The notes under the pieces are model-generated. The model worked only from the letters and a program-made list of their open reading frames with translations, did no database searches and had not been told where the DNA came from. This document shows positions 1 to 10,286 of a DNA stretch of 64,000 nucleotides, one piece after another. The position numbers were made by a program, and so were the translations under genes. The DNA comes from Fallopia convolvulus. Lineage: Eukaryota > Streptophyta > Magnoliopsida > Caryophyllales > Polygonaceae. How positions within the stretch are numbered: position 1 is the stretch's first letter; each line of letters starts with the position of its first letter. Location of the stretch: the NCBI GenBank assembly GCA_964016875.1, contig OZ024719.1, positions 32,970,679-33,034,678 on the forward strand. Direction: 5' to 3'.

Positions 1-1637
1 CCATGTATCTAAATTAGGAAATAGTGATGAACAAGGCCAAAAATAGCGAAGTCGTGCCCCATTCAATGTGAAACTCGACCCATAATGTTAATCCATAGAA
101 TTCGGGCTTAGCTTGTATTGAATCAAAGTGACATATCTCTTTTTGTTGGTCCCGTCAACCATAGCTGCCAATCAAACTAAGATCGTTGTCGTCCCTTGAA
201 CAATCTTCTTAGCTGGACTTCTTGTAATTGTTCCATCAAAAGGCACTCAAATCAACTCATCGACGTCGGTAGGAGATATGGCTGGTTTCACTGCATCATT
301 CTCCTCCTCTTGAGCTCGAATCATCTATGATTCAACGTCGGAATCAAAATCTGGCACTTAAAGAGAAATATCAGTCATATTAAATGTTGGATGGACATTA
401 TACTCACCAGGCAAGTTGACATGATAAGCATTAGGGCCGATCCTCTTGAGGATTCGAAACGGTCCATCACCACGCTGATCATGCTTGTTTTTTCTTTGGT
501 TGGGAAACCTCTCCTTTCTATGATGCACCCAAACAAGATCACCTTCTTCAAAGATAACCTGTTTTCGCCCCTTGTCAGCATGGGCCTTATACTTCATGGA
601 TTTCCGCTCCAAGTGAATCTTAGTCCTCCCATGTAGCTTCTTCACAAACTCGCCCCTCTTGTTAGCTTCAAAGCTCTCCTTTCCATTGTATGGCTGAGGT
701 GTCAAGTCCATTGGCGTCCTTGGATTCAGCCCATAAACAACCTCAAAAGGGCTCATTTTAGTGGCTGAATGGATTGACCTATTATAAGAAAACTCCACAA
801 AAGGCAAAACATCTCCCCAACGTTTGAGGTTAGCTTTAAGCATAGTTCTTAATAAAACCCCTAACGTTCTATTAGTAACTCCAGTTTGCCCATTAGTTTG
901 TGGATGACATGAGGTAGAAAATAACAATTTAGTTCCCAACTTAGACCATAAACTTTTCCAAAAAAACTCAGAAATTTAGCATCATGATCTGAAACAATAG
1001 TGGAAGGAATGCCATGCAATCTAACAATTTTCCCAAAGAACAAATCAACAATATGCACAACATTATCAATCGTGTGACATGGGATAAAATGAGCCATTTT
1101 AGAAAATCGGTCTAAAACCTTAAAAATAGAGTCTTTCCCTTTCCTAGTTCTAGGCAGTCCAATAATGAAGTCCATAGAAATGTCCTCCCATGGAGAACTA
1201 GGAATAGGCAAGGGCTGGTACAAGCCATGAGGGTTAAGTCTGGATTTGGCTTTTGCACAAACAACACAACTTTTGACAAATCTAAGCACATAATTACTCA
1301 TTTTCAACCAATAGTAGTGTTCTTTTAAGCCTTCTAATATTTTTTCTAACCTTCTATGTCCTCTTGATTCATACACTTCTTTAGTTAGCAACGTATGTAT
1401 GCTAGATGAAGGTATACACAATTTTCCAGCTTTAAACAAATAACCATCATCAACAGAGTAAGAGTCAACTTCTCCCCTAGACATGCAATTCTTATAAATT
1501 TTAGCAAAGTGAGGATCACTAGAATACAATTCCCTAATCATTGCAAATCCAAGGATTTTTACATCACATTGGTTCAAGAGAACGTACCTGCGAGAAAGGG
1601 CGTCAGCTACCACATTCTCTTTGTCTTTCTTATACAT
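1..1637 (-). pseudogene. Chromovirus integrase (element A), broken
   Basis: The stretch 861-1637 holds the RNase H end (KENVVADALSRR), an HHCC-like region (ending CVVCAKAK), and the first two catalytic aspartates (MDFIIGLP; IVSDHDAKF). The frame then shifts, and 358-939 carries the rest of the core plus a C-terminal domain ending NMTDISL. The third catalytic residue is lost: the expected glutamate in the GQTxVTNRTL block is glycine. From 357 down to about 70 the frame stays readable through several stops and includes a GTITRSPAKK stretch like the GPITRARAK motif of chromovirus tails. The product would have joined cDNA to chromatin; here it cannot work. Confidence 0.85.
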
Positions 1638-2332
1638 GACAACATAAGGAAATGTCTCTATAAATTCAACCCATCTTGCATGTCACCTGCTAAGTCTAGA
1701 TTGGCCTTTCAAATACTTCAAGGCCTCATGATCAGAATGAATTACAAACTCTTTAGGCCACAAATAATGAGACCAAGTTTTCAAAACCCTAATTAAAGCA
1801 TACAGTTCTGTATCATAAGTAGGGTGATTCAACTCCGCCCCACTATGTTTTTCACTAAAATAAGCTATGGGTTTCTTGTCTTGCAGAGGATGCCTCCTAT
1901 GCCATGGCCTGATGTATCCACCTCAATCTCAAACACCTTAGAGAAATCAGGGAGCTGGAGCATCGGGGTGTTGCACAACCTGTCCTTCAAAGTGTTGAAG
2001 GCGTTCTCTTGTTTCTCTCTCCATTTGAATGTTGTATCCTTGTTTATAAGCTCATGGAGAGGGGCTTCCATGGAGCTGAAATCACGCAAAAAACTCCTTT
2101 AGAAGCCAGCCAAGCTGAGGAATGAATGAACCATGGTTGTTATAGTCGGTTGTGGCCACTCCTTGATAGCCTTGATCTTCTCTTCATCTACCTTCATCCC
2201 ACCTTTAGACACAACAAAACTAAGAAAAACAATAAATTCCGAGCAAAAAGAACACTTTTTGAAATTAACATAAAGCTTTTCCAATCTCAAAGTGTCCAAA
2301 ATAGCCCTAAGATGATCTACATGTTCACGCAA
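1638..2332 (-). pseudogene. RT thumb and RNase H region (element A), broken
   Basis: 2099-2332 encodes the reverse transcriptase connection after the active site (REHVDHLRAILDTLR, then CSFCSEFIVFLSFVVSKGGM). 1865-2089 encodes the start of RNase H (PLHELINKDTTFKW; LPDFSKVFEIEVDTSG). The frame then changes, and 1640-1870 reads as the rest of RNase H (AYFSEKHSGAE, then LNHPTYDTELYALIRVLK, then HSDHEALKYLKGQ). At least two frameshifts and one stop break it. The order RT-RNase H-integrase is that of Ty3/gypsy, not Ty1/copia. Confidence 0.8.
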
Positions 2333-3570
2333 AGTTTTGCTATAAACTAAGATGCCATCAATGTAGATACTACAAACTTTCCTAAGTATCTTCTTAAAAC
2401 ATGGTTCATAAGCCTTATAAATGTAATAAGTGCATTAGTCAGTCGAAACGGCATTACTAACCATTCATATAAGCCATACTTAGTTTTAAAAGCAGTTTTC
2501 CACTCATCCCCTTCTCTCATTCTGATTTGATGGTACCCACTTCTTAAATGAATCTTAGAAAAGAAATTCTCACCATGCAATTCATCAAGCATATCATATA
2601 ATCTAGGAATGGGATGGCGGTAATTAATTGTTATTTTGTTGATCGCCATGCAATCAACACACATTCTCCAAGTGTCATCCTTCTTTGGCACCAAATCACC
2701 GGAGGTCTTGCACTTGTCTTTGTATGTCTCCTCTGGACTCGCTCTATACGATGCTCGGTTTGGTAAAGAAGCACCGGGCACCAAATCAATTTGATGCTCA
2801 ATGCCTCTAACAGGTTGAAGGCCTTGTGGCAATTCTTCTAGCATGACATCCTCAAATTCCTATAAAACATCTCGAATACACTTTGGAAGATGAGAAATAT
2901 ATTGATTTACAATTATTATTTCTTTCCTCATAAGAATCAAACAATAAGAGTTAGGGAAAGAAGTACTAAACTGTGCAATTAGGGAACGCTTCTCTACTCT
3001 ACCTTTATAACTTATTTTTTGGTCAATTTTAGGACGTTTTTCTTTCTGTATTGTATCTCTCTGAACTTTGGAGTTGCTCCCAAAATTTGAGCCAGAACGC
3101 CCAAGTGGTTTGGGAGATAGCCTCATTTTCGTCTCAGCTACGCCATATGATGTGTCGCTCGACACATTCAATGAATTAGGCCGAATTTTTTCCTTGCTTT
3201 TTTTGTCCAAATTGATAGATATAATGGTTTCTAATGTCCTCATAAATTTTGAGCCAGATTGCTCGAGTGGAAACTGAGAAATGCCGCTCATATCTATGGC
3301 TGCACCAGAAGCACGGTGCCGCTTGGCTGTTTGTGCTGCGGCGTCGGCTGCCTCTTGCTCCTCTTTGGCACACCTTAGTGCCCTAGATTGATATCTTCGT
3401 ACTTGGTCCTCTAAAACTTGTTGGGGCGATAATGGTATAAGAGAAACTCTCCTCCCGTCATAGTTAAACGAATAGGTATTAAGCATACCATCATAAATAA
3501 CTCTCCTATCGAATAACCATGGCCTACCTAACAAGATTTGAGTGCATTCCATATTTACCACATCACACAT
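2333..3570 (-). pseudogene. Protease end and reverse transcriptase core (element A), broken
   Basis: 2860-3570 contains the end of the aspartic protease (QILLGRPWLFDR) followed by a charged linker. 2347-2844 contains RT motifs: RMCVDCMAINKITINYRHPIPR, FFSKIHLRSGYHQIRM and KTKYGLYEWLVMPF are given here only as parts of the family signature. The active-site motif at 2354-2365 reads Y-I-D-G instead of Y-I-D-D, so one metal-binding aspartate is missing, and a frameshift separates it from the preceding part. Protease and RT belong to the same degenerate gag-pol. Confidence 0.8.
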
Positions 3571-3693
3571 AATATCATAAACATAATTACCAATGGAAAC
3601 ACGTACTAAGCACTGATGTGTAACAAGATTAGGACCATCTGAATCGTTAATTCCATTAAGACCATAACTAGTAGCCCTAGGTTGAGTTTTTAA

Positions 3694-4912
3694 TTACATG
3701 TGATCAACTACTTTAGCATTTATAATGTTACAACAGCTACTACTATCAGTTATCATGCATAAAACTTGATTCTTCATTGTACACCTAGTATGAAAAATAT
3801 TTTCCCTTTGATCTAGCCTAGGTGTTTCTTGTAAAGTAAGAGTACGCATGGTTACCAAAGTTAAGGGTTGTTCCGTGCAATCAGGTTCGATGGACTCAAT
3901 GTCGTCCCCTTCATGGCGAAGATTCTCCTCCTCCACTTGATTTGAAGGTATTTCTTCATCACTCACATAATTACCACCATTAGTGTTAACCAGCACTTGC
4001 TTTTGGTTTGGACAATTTTTAGCTAAATGACCTCTTCCTTGACACTTGTAGCACACAATGTCTCTTGTCCTTGGCTGAGTTTGAGGACCATTTATGGGAC
4101 GTCTAGGCGTCATTGTACCTGTTTTAGACGAGCTAGAAAGCTCACTTTTTCTGCATAGAAGGATTACAAGAAAAAGAATTGGAATTTGAACTAGAGTTAG
4201 ATGGATACCTTTTTGGAGCACTCTAAGTTCCTTTTTCTTCCTTTGTTGTTGCTCATAGAGTAGTTGGGCTGAATGTACTAATGCATTGAGATCCTTGATT
4301 TGTTGAATCTCAAGTGTGTCTTTTATGCCTTGATTCAGTCCATCCATGATCCGAATTAAGCTCTCCGCTGAATGGTTCAACTTTGATCTTTATATCCCTT
4401 TTACCAATTTGAGCTAGATTCTGATTGTTGGTGTTGTTGGTTGGCCTCCTTGCTCCATAGGACGGTGGTAATTATGTGAATGATGAAGAAATCATCAAGG
4501 GGAGGGTGCCATGGGCGTTGTTCTTCCCCGGGAAAGTCATAAGTCACATCATCATGAGGATTGTTAAATTGTTGTTGTTGATGATGAGTGGCTTGAGGGA
4601 GCTGCGCCGATTGCGAGTGTAGAGTTGTTGGCGTGTAACCGGCGGCTGCCTCATCATATTGCCACGCCCTTTTCCATGGCCACTAGTAGGAGAGTATTGG
4701 ACAGGGAGGTCGTGTTCTCTATTATATCTAGCAAGCACATCATGCTCTTCATCTTCTACATGTTGTTTTTGCTTGTTGCTAGCTGAAGCTTGATTTGGGT
4801 CAACTTGTTGTTGTAGTGAAGGGGCATCTTTCTGAAGAGATTGTGCGCTCTCTATAAAGGTCGTAAGTTGTTCTTCCATTTGCTGCAATCTTGGATTCAA
4901 TGCAGCACTCAC
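3694..4912 (-). pseudogene. Gag fragment with zinc knuckle (element A)
   Basis: 4544-4912 encodes a glutamine-rich N-terminus and 3694-4380 a C-terminal part with a good CCHC zinc knuckle (CYKCQGRGHLAKNC) near 4010-4060. The Gag core that should lie between them is almost wholly missing: only about 160 bases separate the parts, so an internal deletion is likely. After the knuckle the frame enters the protease region, where the expected D-[ST]-G reads D-S-S. The Gag of these elements would form the particle and bind genomic RNA. Confidence 0.8.
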
Positions 4913-5662
4913 AACTTCAAATGGCCCTTTGATGACCCTCTTTTATACCTTCAATGATGGAAAATGTAATGAAATCGATTGCCTCTTAAGACAGATTCAA
5001 CGTAGCAGGATTGGGTTCTTCTTCAATTTCCATTGTTAAGCCTGCAAAGGTCACAAAAAGAACAAGAGAGTAGTGTGTTCCAAAAGCAAATGAACAAGCA
5101 ATACCACACAGTTATCAAGCCAACACTTGCCTCAAAGCAATCTAATCAACCAATTCAGTTTTTGGGTTGAAAAGAGGAAATAATGGTGTGGATATGGTGT
5201 TCTAATGATAAATAATGGAAAACGCAGCTTAAGTAATTAGCAAGTATGCAAATCAGACAAGTAATGCAAGATATCCCTTTATGAGCTCAAATAACATGCA
5301 ATCTCTCAATTGACTCTATGCAAGACAAATAATGCCAATCAATGCAAGCAATGGACAGAAACGTAACTACCAACTACTTTTCTAGCAAGCAATCACTAAG
5401 GGTGAAAGTGGCTTAAAAGTAGCTGGGGTAGACCACTTCTTTTTAGATCAAGCGGATCTGATTTTTATTATTTTTTTGATTTTTGCACCAACTACTCTTG
5501 TGTTACATTTAAACAAAAAGCAATGAATGCAAATAAAGGAAAATGACGAGCTGATTTGATTTTTTTTGTAAGTGACTTTACTAGAAGCCAAATTAACAAA
5601 AACAACAAGGGTAGTCGAAATTAATAAGGGATGCAAACAAAAATCAACAATTAGATGCAAGC
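4913..5662. other. Untranslated leader of element A, no gene seen
   Basis: AT-rich sequence with short repeats of the type GCAAGTATGCAAATC and no sustained reading frame. By position it should be the 5' leader of element A on the minus strand. I could not identify a primer-binding site or an LTR edge. Confidence 0.4.
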
Positions 5663-7244
5663 TGTAATATCCGGTTTCGTTTTGGGTTGGTAAACGAGTT
5701 TCTTAAGGTATGAAAATCGAAATCTTGACCTCTAGTATTTTCCGATACAATATTTTAACTCATTACAATCCTTGAATTTGGCCCTGCCCTTATACATTAT
5801 ATATATAATTAATCCATATAGGGCGGAACTGTATGGTTAACAAATCCTAACAAAACTAATCTGATTAGTTACATAGATAACCACAATTTTACAAATTTTC
5901 TTATCCTTTAATTTATGTATCTTCTTTTATTCGTATCCCTTTTTCCTTTAAATACCTTGTCTTCCCTCGGATCGTAATGGATGACGCCGCCTTTTAATTT
6001 CGCTTTTCGCCTACATCACCGCCAAGCAAGAAGACACTATCGTGACCTCGTGCTTCACGTTGCCCTCACAGCATTGAGTTTTCCCCGTTGAGGTGTGGAT
6101 TTTCACAAGCACCTTCGGACGACAACAATTCTACCATCCTCGTCTTGTACCGGCACGCGACGGTAAGTCCACATCACCTTTGTCATCCTTTTCCATCCGA
6201 ATAGAGTTTTGAGTCGCAAGAGTCTGTCTTTGCTTTCCTTGTTTCATGTGCGACGGTAAATCGGGATTATCGATCCTCGTTGGCGAGACGGTCACTGTTG
6301 ACGTTTCCAATCGTTGGTGTTTATATTATTCTCGAAATCTATGGTACGTTGGTTGAGATCGAGTCTAGGTTCCTTCTCTTTTGCAGCCAGGTTGGGGTAA
6401 AGGTTTGGTCTTGGTGAGTATTCTCGCCTCGTGGAAACCGATCGGAACATAGGAATCACCGATGAGCCCTCCGGTCGGAGTTCTCTAGCTTGTTCGTGCC
6501 TTGCGTGCCTTAAGTTAGGATTTGGGATTAGTTTTATGGTCGAGTAGAAATAGAGTTAAGTGGTGTGCTTTGGTTGAAGTTGAGGGGGGTTGTTTAATTT
6601 ACAATCATGTTTAGCTAGGAGTCGGGTTCGAATTTCAGTCCTGGTAAGTTCCTCTTAATTAGTTCAATCGGGTTTTGTTTTATAAAATTGGATTGTAAGG
6701 TTGGGGAGAGGAGGTAGCGTGATGTGGGAAAATCTTGTTCAGGAGTTCAATTAATTAGTATAGTTGAATTGCTGGTTTCAATCAATTAGTTTAATTTGTT
6801 AAGAAAATTAGTTTATGTATCTTGTTTATGGGGGAATCATTTTTATATAATGTTTAGTGGAGTGGCTGGGGGGGGGGGGGTAGTTGAGGGTTGTTAGTTT
6901 GGTTAATTTCTTTAGTCTCGGTTAGTTGTCTTTCATCAAATATCTTTTTGAAAAGGTTATGTGATTTTAAGTACCACTCATTACTTTTTTTTCTGGGAAT
7001 TTCCGTTATTCAGTTTATTTAATTTGCCTGCAGTTGGGAGAATTCTTCATTCGAGGTAAGTCGTTCTGCGACTTGCTCGGTTTAATTCAGTTCTTGTTAG
7101 ATTGGGTGCCATGTGTGTAGAATTGGTTTTGAGAATTAGTCTCTTTTGGCATATTATTTTCAATTAGAATTTCCTGTGTTTGCAAGAATTGTAATTGAAT
7201 TTGTCACTGTCATTGTGATTATGCTTGTGCTTGTGATTGTAATT
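5663..7244 (+). other. Unassigned locus, possibly a gypsy LTR, split by the Sirevirus
   Basis: No coding frame is supported. It begins TGTAATATCC, a start often seen in long LTRs of plant Ty3/gypsy elements, and has a promoter-like T-rich/ATA-rich stretch near 5930-5965 followed by GC-richer sequence. A run of twelve to thirteen G lies near 6869-6881. The same locus resumes at 19600 after the Sirevirus insertion. The LTR reading is an inference without a second copy in the window to prove it. Confidence 0.3.
7240..7244. repeat. Target-site duplication TAATT (left)
   Basis: TAATT directly precedes TGTTGG at 7245 and is repeated at 19600-19604, directly after CCAACA at 19599. A five-base duplication is the size made by Ty1/copia integrases, and it proves that both ends of the element are original. 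Confidence 0.93.
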
Positions 7245-8266
7245 TGTTGGGACGTTGTTGGGACCTCTGGTTCTAAACAACGGATCAACGATGTCATTCT
7301 CCGAGTTTTGATAATGACAAACACCATAAGGAACTAATGTGGTTTGTTGAAGTATTTCTAAGGAACGCAGGTACATCCAAGAACTCTCATGAATGACCAA
7401 AAGCCACAGAAGCTCACAATGCAGAGTTTCCATCAAGGGAACTCTGAAGAGGAAAGTCCCCATGAAATGGGAACTCCTAGAAATGATCAAGAGAACACAA
7501 GCTTACAACGATGAAGAGTTTCCATCAAGGGAACTCTGAAGAAGACAGTTCCCATGAAATGGGAACTCACATGTGAGGACAACGACCGTTCAGCGCAGAT
7601 CGCGGGATTATGTCTTGGACAGCCCGAAGGAACAGTCTGAGGATCATACTGTCACGCTTGATCCAACGGTCCGATTGATTCAAGAAGTTGACCTAGTTCA
7701 AACCAAAGTCACATGTGAAGAAAGTACAACTTGGGCATCAAGCAAAGGGCATTTTGGACACAAACGAAAGATGCGACTGCCAAAGCTCACCTGGACTATA
7801 AAGCCAAATGAATAGTACTCGGATTGAGGACTTCTCTCAGAACTCACAAAGACCCACATCAGAGAAAAGAAAGAGAAAGAAGAGAAGTCCCCGCCAGCGA
7901 GTGTGTGATCTCGAGGATGGTGAAACCGAAGTTCCCAGGGGCAAGGGAACTGAGAAGTCGGTGTAAGGTTTGACTTACTTGTATTTTGCTGTTGTGAGCT
8001 TAGGAACTCAGTTGAGAGGATTTACTAGTGTTGCTAGAGTTAGGAAGAACTCGTAGGAACAGAGAAGTGTGAATCCGGCTGTTGTAACTAAGGAACAAAG
8101 CAATCAATATAAGTAAGTCATTCAAAATCCTCCAAGCGGAGGTAGAGGTTTACCCATACAACTAATTGGTTGTAGTGGGGTTCCTTTATAAGGGAACTGC
8201 GTTCTTTACTGCTTTTACTACTTGCGCTTAATTTACTTCCTCTGCCTTGGGAACAGCTTAACAGCC
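7245..8266 (+). repeat. 5' LTR of Sirevirus copy 1 (3' edge deleted)
   Basis: Aligns without net length change to 18540-19561 but lacks the last 38 bases of the 3' LTR, ending at a shared AACAGCC. Inside it, a block of about 50 bases (near 7427-7470 and 7513-7567) is present twice and contains inverted GGGAACT/AGTTCCC arms; 7547-7567 is a perfect hairpin with nine-base arms and a three-base loop. Short reading frames in it recur in the other LTR and are not genes. Confidence 0.92.
7797..7803 (+). promoter_or_regulatory. Probable LTR TATA box
   Basis: TATAAAG, about 550 bases into the 5' LTR, is the best TATA match in the LTR and would start genomic RNA about 30 bases downstream. The corresponding site in the 3' LTR (near 19092) reads CAATAAAG, so the two LTR promoters would not be equal. 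Confidence 0.5.
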
Positions 8267-8332
8267 AGGTTTGCTCTAGATTTGTTTAGGGCAAGGTTTG
8301 CTCTAGATTTGTTTTAGCATCGCACGTATCAA
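8267..8332 (+). other. Shortened leader, primer-binding site missing
   Basis: The LTR end and the primer-binding site expected directly after it are absent. The remaining leader is a direct duplication of about 25 bases (AGGTTTGCTCTAGATTTG at about 8266 and 8292) that runs up to the gag start codon at 8333. Without a primer site this copy could not prime its own cDNA. Confidence 0.7.
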
Positions 8333-10273
8333 ATGGCTCAGGAACTTACTCAGGTGGGGAACAACACTAGTAAGCCGACAAGGCTTATTACATGAAGATT
8401 CGAAAGCTGGCAACGCGACATGAAGGATTGGATGCGTGGCCAAGACTACCAAGCCTGGTGTGTTATCGAGAGAGGCAACTTCGAAATTGACCCAGCTATA
8501 GTCAACAACCTCACCAAGTGGGGACCCAACGAATACAAGTGTATGGAAGCAAACTACAAGGCCAAACAGTACCTGAAGAGGTCCATGTGCGTACAAGATT
8601 GTGACAGGGTAGCAAATCTTGACACAGCTAAGGAAATGTGGGAAGCCATCCAACAAATGCACGTTGGGAACTCAGATCTCCGAGAAGATCTTCAGATGAA
8701 TGCAAAAAGGGAGTTCTACAACTTCCAAATGGAGATGGGAGACTCTGTCGATAGCTACCAGTCCCGATTTGAAGGACTTTGCACCAAAATGGAAGGCTTG
8801 GGGATCACCAAAGAAGAAATCACCCATAAGATGAAGGTCCAACAGCTCTTCAACGGATTGACTGGAGAATGGGCAAACGAGAGAACAATGTTCAAGGAGA
8901 ATCCGGAAAATAGAACACTCATGCTCCATTAAGTGTTTGGAAAGCTAGTGGGACACGAGAAGAGAAAGATCGATGATAAGGAACAGACTCGAGCTCATCA
9001 AGGGATCGCACTCAAGAGTGAGAAGATGCTCAAATTAACTCAAGAACAACACGAAGACTCCGAAGAAGAAGAGGATGAGGAGCTAGTTCTCGTAACAAAG
9101 GCTCTTCGGAACTTCTACAAAGGGAAGCTCCAAAGGAACAGTGGGAACTGGGGAAAAGGACAGAGTTCCCAAAGAAAACCCGCAGATAAGGACCTCTCGG
9201 ATGTCACATGTTACAAGTGCAACAAGAAAGGATACTTCGCTAAGGAATGCCCACAGGGAACTGACGGCCGGAAGCAAGGGAAAAAGGCCTACATCGCCAC
9301 CTGGAGCGATGATGAAGACGAAGATCCCGAGTCATGGGCACTCCTAGACATATGTGGAATGGCCATAGGAGAAACCACTAGGGAACAACCCAGTGAGGTA
9401 ACCACTGAAACTGTTCTTGCTTCTTTGAATAACTATGAAAAACCCGAGTTGTTGAAAATTCTTTCAAGTCTTGTCAAAGATAACATAAAACTGCAAAACA
9501 AGTTGGAAAAATAGGAACACATAAATGCTCAATTAGTTGGTCTTGAACCCTGTCCCAACTACATATCCCTTCTCGAAAAACTCAAGTCCCATGTGTCTCA
9601 CATCGTAGATCTAGAAAATGAAATCAAAACTCTAGAGAAAGATGAGAGCACCCTCTTGCAAAACCTGAGTAAGACTCTCGAATATCTTGAAGCTTCTAGT
9701 TCCCAAATCAAGTTTGTCCCAGCCAAACACGGCATAGGATACAAAACTGAGAGCTCAAAGAATGAGAAGTCACCCTTGAGTGAACATGAAATCCACGAGT
9801 GTAGGGCCTTAGAACTCCAATGTGAGAAACAGAAAAATGCTCATCTCGAGGAGAATATCAGGGTCCTAGAAAGTGGGAAAGGTGGTGAGAAAGATTATTA
9901 CACTGGGAACACTGGACATAGACTTTATGTCCAAATTGCTAAGGGAAACGGGTCACGGGTGTACAATAAGGAAACCATGGATAGGAACAGAATCCAAAGA
10001 CCACACCCAAAGTACTACCTGGGAGAATACTATAAGACGTGCTGGAACTATGGTGCTCATGGGCACTACAAGGAAGCATGTCCCAAGAAGAGAGCCCAAA
10101 CCCTTAGAAATCGTGAGTTCTTAAACAAACAAAAACATCATGCTAATCACCAAAGGAACTCCAACTCTCAAACCACTCATGATATCAACATCGCTGACTA
10201 TGTTTTAAATGAGAATATTTTCCCTTGCAAGGGACCGGGCAAGAGTCATCTTGCCTGGGTCTCAAAACACTAA
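8333..10273 (+). pseudogene. Sirevirus gag, interrupted by stops
   Basis: One frame runs from ATG at 8333 to TAA at 10271 and is cut by in-frame stops at 8393, 8930 and 9512. The N-terminal half (about 8420-8930) is the copia-type Gag core (MWEAIQQMHVG; VDSYQSRFEGLCTKMEGLG). An acidic, lysine-rich stretch follows, then a zinc knuckle near 9210-9252 (CYKCNKKGYFAKEC) whose histidine is tyrosine. A coiled-coil-like part (9593-9870) leads to a second knuckle near 10041-10082 (CWNYGAHGHYKEAC) whose second cysteine is tyrosine. Two knuckles and a long coiled-coil tail fit Sirevirus Gag. pol follows in another frame 13 bases downstream. Confidence 0.85.
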
Positions 10274-10286
10274 CTTTACCTTGTAG

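Larger units (their letters stand above)
1..5662 (-). mobile_element. Degenerate Ty3/gypsy chromovirus remnant (element A)
   Basis: Reading leftwards on the minus strand, gag, protease, reverse transcriptase, RNase H and integrase fragments follow in the order expected of a Ty3/gypsy element. The integrase wording (MDFIIGLPRTRKGKDS, FSKMAHFIPCH, then a C-terminal GEYNVHPTFN block) is typical of plant chromoviruses of the CRM/Reina group; the exact clade is inference. The coding frame changes at least five times and carries many stops, so the copy is dead. Position 1 lies just beyond the integrase tail, so the 3' LTR is outside the window. No convincing LTR or primer-binding site was found on the 5' side (4913-5662). 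Confidence 0.85.

Noticed and set aside
5448..5660. 70-codon minus-strand frame upstream of element A gag
   Set aside because: Lies in the leader region, hydrophobic low-complexity, no similarity to anything recognised.
6869..6881. Run of G as a possible quadruplex site
   Set aside because: A single homopolymer run without further G tracts nearby; could also be a sequencing-prone tract.
7573..7815. Open frame of 80 codons, repeated at 18868-19110
   Set aside because: Both lie in the Sirevirus LTRs and recur only because the LTRs are copies. No motif or start context supports a gene.
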